This document shows, piece after piece, positions 4,887-6,693 of a stretch of 6,693 bases of DNA. The notes under the pieces were generated by a model. It saw only the letters and a list, made by a program, of their open reading frames with translations, made no database searches and was not told the origin of the DNA. Position numbers and translations under genes: made by a program. Position 1 is the stretch's first letter, and every line of letters begins with the position of its first letter. The stretch is from contig NZ_JAQIVI010000783.1 of the NCBI RefSeq assembly GCF_028618695.1, positions 1 through 6,693 of the forward strand, read 5' to 3'. The stretch is from Natrinema soli. Lineage in GTDB: Archaea; Halobacteriota; Halobacteria; Halobacteriales; Natrialbaceae.

Positions 4887-6179
4887 ATGCGTCTCGTACA
4901 GGTGTTCGTTCCCCGAGACGAACTGGACCTCGTTATCGAAACGGCGGAGGAAGCCGGCGTCGACTACACCGTCTCCCGAGACACGGATCGCGGCGAGTTC
5001 GAGGCGCTCGTTTCGATCCCCGTCCCACCGCCGGCCGTCGAGCCGCTGTTGGAAGCCCTTCGGGCCGCGGGTCTGGACGAGCGATCGTACACGGTCGTCA
5101 CGGCCGCGGAAACGATCGTCTCGAAGCGAACCGACGAGTTGACCGGCCGGTTTTCGGGAACCAGAATCTCCCGCGAGGAGCTCCGGGCGCGAGCGGCTGA
5201 TCTCGCACCGGCAGCGTCGACCTATTTCGGCCTGCTGATCGTGAGTACGACGATCGCGACGGCCGGGTTGTTGCTCGACTCGGCGGCGACGATCATCGGT
5301 GCGATGGTCGTCGCACCGCTGATGGGACCGGCGCTGGCGGCCAGCGTGGGGGTGATCGTCGACGACGAGTCGCTCGCGACGCGCGGTATCGCGTTACAGG
5401 TGATCGGCCTCGCGGCCGCCGTCCTCACGGCAGCGGTGATGGGCTGGGCGCTCAGGGGGACCGTGTTGCTCCCGCCGGGGTTCGATATCACGACGGTCCC
5501 GCAGATCCGCGAGCGGATCACGCCCGACTTTCTCGCCCTGTTTCTCGCGCTGGGTTCCGGCGTCGCTGCGGTCATCAGTCTCACGCGAAATGTCGGATCG
5601 GTGCTCGTCGGCGTCGCGATCGCCGTCGCGCTCGTTCCGCCCGCAGCCACCGCCGGCCTCGGGATCGCCTGGGGAGATCCACCGGTCGTCCTCACCGCGG
5701 GCACGCTCGTCCTCATCAATATGCTCTCGATCAATCTCACCGCGTTGCTCCTGTTATGGCTGTCCGGCTATCGGCCGGAACGAACGGAGTCCGTCGAACG
5801 CGTGTACGGTCGGCTCCGCTCGCGCGTCGCGGTGCTTCTCGTCGCGATCGTGATCCTCTCGGTCGTTCTCGGCGGCATCACCTACGGCACGTACCGCACT
5901 GCTACGGTCGAACACGACGTCAAAACGGAACTCGAGACGATGAACGAGGCGGAACTCGCGGCCGGCTCCGAACTGCAGTTCCGGGAGACCGCGATCGACT
6001 ACGAACTCATCGACGTCTACACCGGCGGACGGCCGACGGTCACCGTTCACGTCGATCGACCGCCCGGCGAGGGGCTCCCGGACGACTTCGCCGACGACGT
6101 GCGCGACCGCCTCGAGTCGGCGGCCGGCGTCGATCTCGAGGTGATCGTCGAACTGGCGACGACTCTCCGGAGCGGTTGA
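4887..6179 (+). CDS. TIGR00341/DUF389-family integral membrane protein
   Basis: A 430-residue membrane protein of the DUF389 (TIGR00341) family, widespread in haloarchaea and of unknown transport or sensing role. Residues 1-90 form a soluble, ferredoxin-like N-terminal region (MRLVQVFVPRDELD...). The membrane core has predicted helices at about 113-130, 133-157, 167-189, 213-232, 236-258, 266-291 and 314-334, with the family hallmarks IIGAMVVAPLMGP (136-148) and ALVPPAA (248-254). Residues 335-430 are an acidic soluble C-terminal domain with a beta-rich VTVHVDRPP and a final LEVIVELATTL strand, probably cytoplasmic or facing the exterior depending on topology. I chose ATG 4887 because the conserved N-terminus begins there; an in-frame ATG at 4848 would add a basic, non-conserved stretch. 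A weak TATA-like CCTAT lies about 27 bases upstream. The gene converges on the ThuA-domain gene with a 13-base gap. Substrate unknown. Confidence 0.9.
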   Translation: MRLVQVFVPRDELDLVIETAEEAGVDYTVSRDTDRGEFEALVSIPVPPPAVEPLLEALRAAGLDERSYTVVTAAETIVSKRTDELTGRFSGTRISREELRARAADLAPAASTYFGLLIVSTTIATAGLLLDSAATIIGAMVVAPLMGPALAASVGVIVDDESLATRGIALQVIGLAAAVLTAAVMGWALRGTVLLPPGFDITTVPQIRERITPDFLALFLALGSGVAAVISLTRNVGSVLVGVAIAVALVPPAATAGLGIAWGDPPVVLTAGTLVLINMLSINLTALLLLWLSGYRPERTESVERVYGRLRSRVAVLLVAIVILSVVLGGITYGTYRTATVEHDVKTELETMNEAELAAGSELQFRETAIDYELIDVYTGGRPTVTVHVDRPPGEGLPDDFADDVRDRLESAAGVDLEVIVELATTLRSG

Positions 6180-6192
6180 ACCGGGCGAGGTG

Positions 6193-6693
6193 CTACTCCC
6201 GCTTTCCGAACGACCGCGTCGAGCCCTCGGTCGGGCTGGCCCACGAGACCGCGTTCCGAAGGATCCGTCGAATCGCCTCGTTCTCGTAGATCGGATACGT
6301 CTCGTGGCCCGGCCGAAAGTAGAAGATTCGACCGTTGCCGCGCCGGTAACAGCAGCCGCTGCGGAACACCTCGCCCCCCTCGAACCAGCTGACGAACACC
6401 TGCCGGTCGGGTTCGGGGACGTCGAACGGCTCGCCGTACATCTCCGTCTCGGGGAGTTCGATCGCTTCGTCCAGGCCGTCCGCGATCGGATGTCCGGGAT
6501 CGACGACCCAGAGCCGTTCGGTGCCGCCGTCCTCGCGGTACTGCAGGCTACAGGAGGTTCCCATGAGGCGCTTGAAGGGCTTCGCGTAGTGGCTCGAGTG
6601 CAGCGGGATGAATCCCATCCCCTCGAGGACGCGCTCGCGGACGCGATCGACGACCGCGTCGCTGACCTCGTCGTGCGCCTCGTGGCCCCACCA
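6193..6693 (-). CDS. ThuA-domain protein (trehalose utilisation family), 5' end outside window
   Basis: The C-terminal 166 residues of a ThuA-family protein, a class I glutamine amidotransferase-like fold linked in rhizobia to trehalose use. The visible part begins [14 protein letters not shown] (1-14), followed by [21 protein letters not shown] (25-45), [13 protein letters not shown] (61-73), [13 protein letters not shown] (84-96), [20 protein letters not shown] (100-119) and the highly conserved [14 protein letters not shown] (121-134). All these blocks are family signatures, so the reading frame is intact. The start is beyond the right edge; a full-length family member is typically about 240 residues, so roughly 75 are missing. 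The extension after the last conserved block ([14 protein letters not shown]) is short. The stop is TAG at 6193-6195, converging with the DUF389 gene. Whether it acts on trehalose or another sugar in haloarchaea is not shown by the sequence. Confidence 0.9.
   Translation of the reverse strand, partial: WWGHEAHDEVSDAVVDRVRERVLEGMGFIPLHSSHYAKPFKRLMGTSCSLQYREDGGTERLWVVDPGHPIADGLDEAIELPETEMYGEPFDVPEPDRQVFVSWFEGGEVFRSGCCYRRGNGRIFYFRPGHETYPIYENEAIRRILRNAVSWASPTEGSTRSFGKRE

Noticed and set aside
6173..6183. CGGTT-G-AACCG inverted repeat at the DUF389 stop as a terminator
   Set aside because: A one-base loop cannot form a hairpin, and no T-tract follows on either strand.
1..6693. A hidden defence, mobile or secondary-metabolism system, CRISPR array or RNA gene
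   Set aside because: I saw no transposase, integrase, nuclease or toxin-antitoxin pattern, no regularly spaced repeats and no tRNA- or rRNA-like sequence. The genes appear to be ordinary chromosomal ones with separate promoters.

Overview
The window reads as chromosomal DNA of an extremely halophilic archaeon (class Halobacteria). It is GC-rich, with G or C at most third codon positions. The soluble proteins are strongly acidic, and several products match families typical of haloarchaea: an ApbC/Mrp ATPase with an N-terminal MIP18-type domain, a truncated uracil-DNA glycosylase gene with haloarchaeal-style Fe-S cysteines, a TIGR00341/DUF389 membrane protein and an eIF-2B-like protein. Most start codons lack a Shine-Dalgarno sequence. 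Instead they have an AT-richer TATA-like box about 27 bases upstream, the geometry of leaderless haloarchaeal mRNAs. Genus cannot be fixed from the sequence alone; a Natrialbales-like relative is a guess.

Layout from left to right. Minus strand, 1-1616: apbC (540-1616) overlaps a small acidic protein gene (253-543) by ATGA, and 75 bases further on lies the start of a uracil-DNA glycosylase gene that runs off the left edge. A 265-base divergent intergenic region (1617-1881) holds the apbC promoter, a clear TATA box for the next gene and a 14-base perfect palindrome. Plus strand, 1882-2931: a PAP2-type membrane phosphatase with a long multi-helix C-terminal extension. Minus strand, 2993-3316: a 107-residue four-cysteine zinc-ribbon-like protein convergent with PAP2. 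A 128-base divergent gap then leads to three plus-strand genes: a small acidic DUF5783-like protein (3445-3822) carrying a hairpin-rich in-frame insert, an eIF-2B/ribose-1,5-bisphosphate-isomerase-like protein (3904-4755), and a DUF389 membrane protein (4887-6179). At the right edge, convergent and only 13 bases away, is a ThuA-domain gene (6193 to beyond 6693) on the minus strand.

Nothing ties the genes into one pathway. They look like independently promoted housekeeping or conserved genes, with apbC plus its small partner as the only clear co-transcribed, translationally coupled pair. I see no mobile element, CRISPR array, RNA gene or defence island. The points most worth a second look are the hairpin insert in the DUF5783-like gene, the Cys-to-Asp replacement in the eIF-2B-like protein, the unknown acidic protein coupled to apbC, and the palindrome in the apbC/PAP2 divergent region.
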